Shown: positions 5,000-5,322 of the stretch, piece after piece
How the letters are laid out: every line of letters begins with the position of its first letter
Numbering within the stretch: position 1 is the stretch's first letter
Source of the DNA: an uncultured Chlorobiota bacterium
GTDB taxonomy: Bacteria > Bacteroidota > Kapaibacteriia > OLB7
Assembly (NCBI GenBank): GCA_946481475.1
Contig: CAMLOB010000335.1
Coordinates: 1 to 5,322 of the forward strand
Direction: 5' to 3'
DNA length: 5,322 nucleotides
Program-made: the position numbers and the translations under genes
The notes under the pieces: generated by a model
Told to the model about the DNA's origin: nothing
Database searches by the model: none
Seen by the model: the letters and a program-made list of their open reading frames with translations, nothing else

Positions 5000-5322
5000 G
5001 TGAACTGGCAAAACGAACAGGATCCGGGAGATCGACGGCTACAGGAAGAACTGCTTCGGGGAGGAGAACTTCCGAAGCACATCGCCATCATTATGGACGG
5101 CAACGGCAGGTGGGCGAAGGAGAAACGGATGCCCCGTATCCAGGGACACCGTTCGGGTGTAGGTTCGGTTCGCGACATCGTCAAGGCCTGCTACGACAAG
5201 GCGCTCGGCATCCTCTCGCGCGAGAAGAAGCTTCTCGAGCGCTGGGCGCAGAAGCTGCTGGAAAAGGAGACGCTGGTCGAAACCGAGCTCGACGAGCTGC
5301 GGGCTTCGCTCAGGGCTTCAGT
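5000..5322 (+). CDS. uppS: Isoprenyl transferase (undecaprenyl diphosphate synthase), 5' part, with a foreign 3' tail
   Basis: Residues 1-65 are the start of a cis-prenyltransferase (UppS/IspU). This enzyme extends farnesyl diphosphate with isopentenyl diphosphate to make the C55 carrier lipid for peptidoglycan and surface glycans, acting at the cytoplasmic face of the membrane. [14 protein letters not shown] (27-40) contains the catalytic Asp (D33, matching E. coli D26), N35 and R37. R46 and H50 match E. coli R39 and H43 in PRIQGHRSG. The family should then continue with a Leu-Gly-Ile turn and the LTLYAFSxENW block. Instead, from about residue 66, the frame reads [16 protein letters not shown] and then LLEKETL, which resembles the C-terminal helices of FtsH. 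The N-terminal identification is firm, but the gene as shown cannot make an active enzyme. It runs off the right edge. See the separate entry for the tail. Confidence 0.85.
   Translation, partial: MNWQNEQDPGDRRLQEELLRGGELPKHIAIIMDGNGRWAKEKRMPRIQGHRSGVGSVRDIVKACYDKALGILSREKKLLERWAQKLLEKETLVETELDELRASLRAS
5198..5322 (+). other. FtsH C-terminal-like tail joined in frame to uppS
   Basis: The last 41 complete codons read like the end of the FtsH (HflB) AAA+ zinc protease: a helix of the form YDKALGIL, then [11 protein letters not shown], the hallmark LLEKETL, and an acidic ELDEL. In FtsH this follows an IVxxxYxxA segment. UppS has a similar-looking VRDIVKAC segment at the same place, so the switch lies somewhere within 5168-5200, where the two families resemble each other. 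The segment keeps frame with uppS. It appears somewhat more GC-rich than the upstream part, by eye only. The recognition rests on memory of the family, not on an alignment. Confidence 0.6.

Noticed and set aside
4810..5184. A 124-codon minus-strand frame across the uppS start
   Set aside because: It overlaps the clear UppS N-terminus and shows a Ser/Pro-rich product without a known family or a good ribosome site.

Overview
The window holds three complete protein genes, one gene that starts normally and then turns into something else at the right edge, and a repeat-filled gap between two convergent genes. The DNA is moderately GC-rich. The best clue to the organism is the C-terminal domain of the DUF1501 protein, which looks like a type IX secretion (Por) sorting domain. 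That system is confined to the Bacteroidetes/Chlorobi/Ignavibacteria/Rhodothermota side of the FCB group, so I infer a member of that group but cannot name a genus.

Layout from left to right. Positions 1-113 are the edge of an unseen neighbour, possibly a divergent gene starting at 61 on the minus strand. A plus-strand polysaccharide pyruvyl transferase-family gene follows (114-1169). Positions 1166-1451 form a gap packed with degenerate 8-bp GTTNNNTG units, two identical 31-bp direct repeats, a 47-bp repeat present twice, and two 11-bp perfect inverted repeats. Next, on the minus strand and read from right to left, comes a probable two-gene operon: a DUF1800 protein (4596-3010) and then, 28 bp later, a DUF1501 protein (2981-1449) with a twin-arginine-like signal at one end and a type IX sorting domain at the other. 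A 403-bp divergent gap (4597-4999) carries weak promoter-like and stem-loop signals. Finally, a plus-strand isoprenyl (undecaprenyl diphosphate) synthase gene, uppS, starts at GTG 5000.

The genes suggest cell-envelope work: pyruvylation or a related modification of a surface sugar, an exported DUF1501/DUF1800 pair of unknown biochemical role, and synthesis of the polyprenyl carrier used for wall and surface glycans. The direct link is weak, because the three blocks are in separate transcription units.

Two things deserve a second look. First, the repeat gap runs exactly from one TAG stop to the other, and its two hairpins differ by a compensatory base pair. Second, the uppS reading frame loses the family after about 65 codons and continues in frame as what looks like the C-terminal tail of the FtsH protease. 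That is most simply explained as an assembly or amplification chimera at a contig end, less likely a real fusion.
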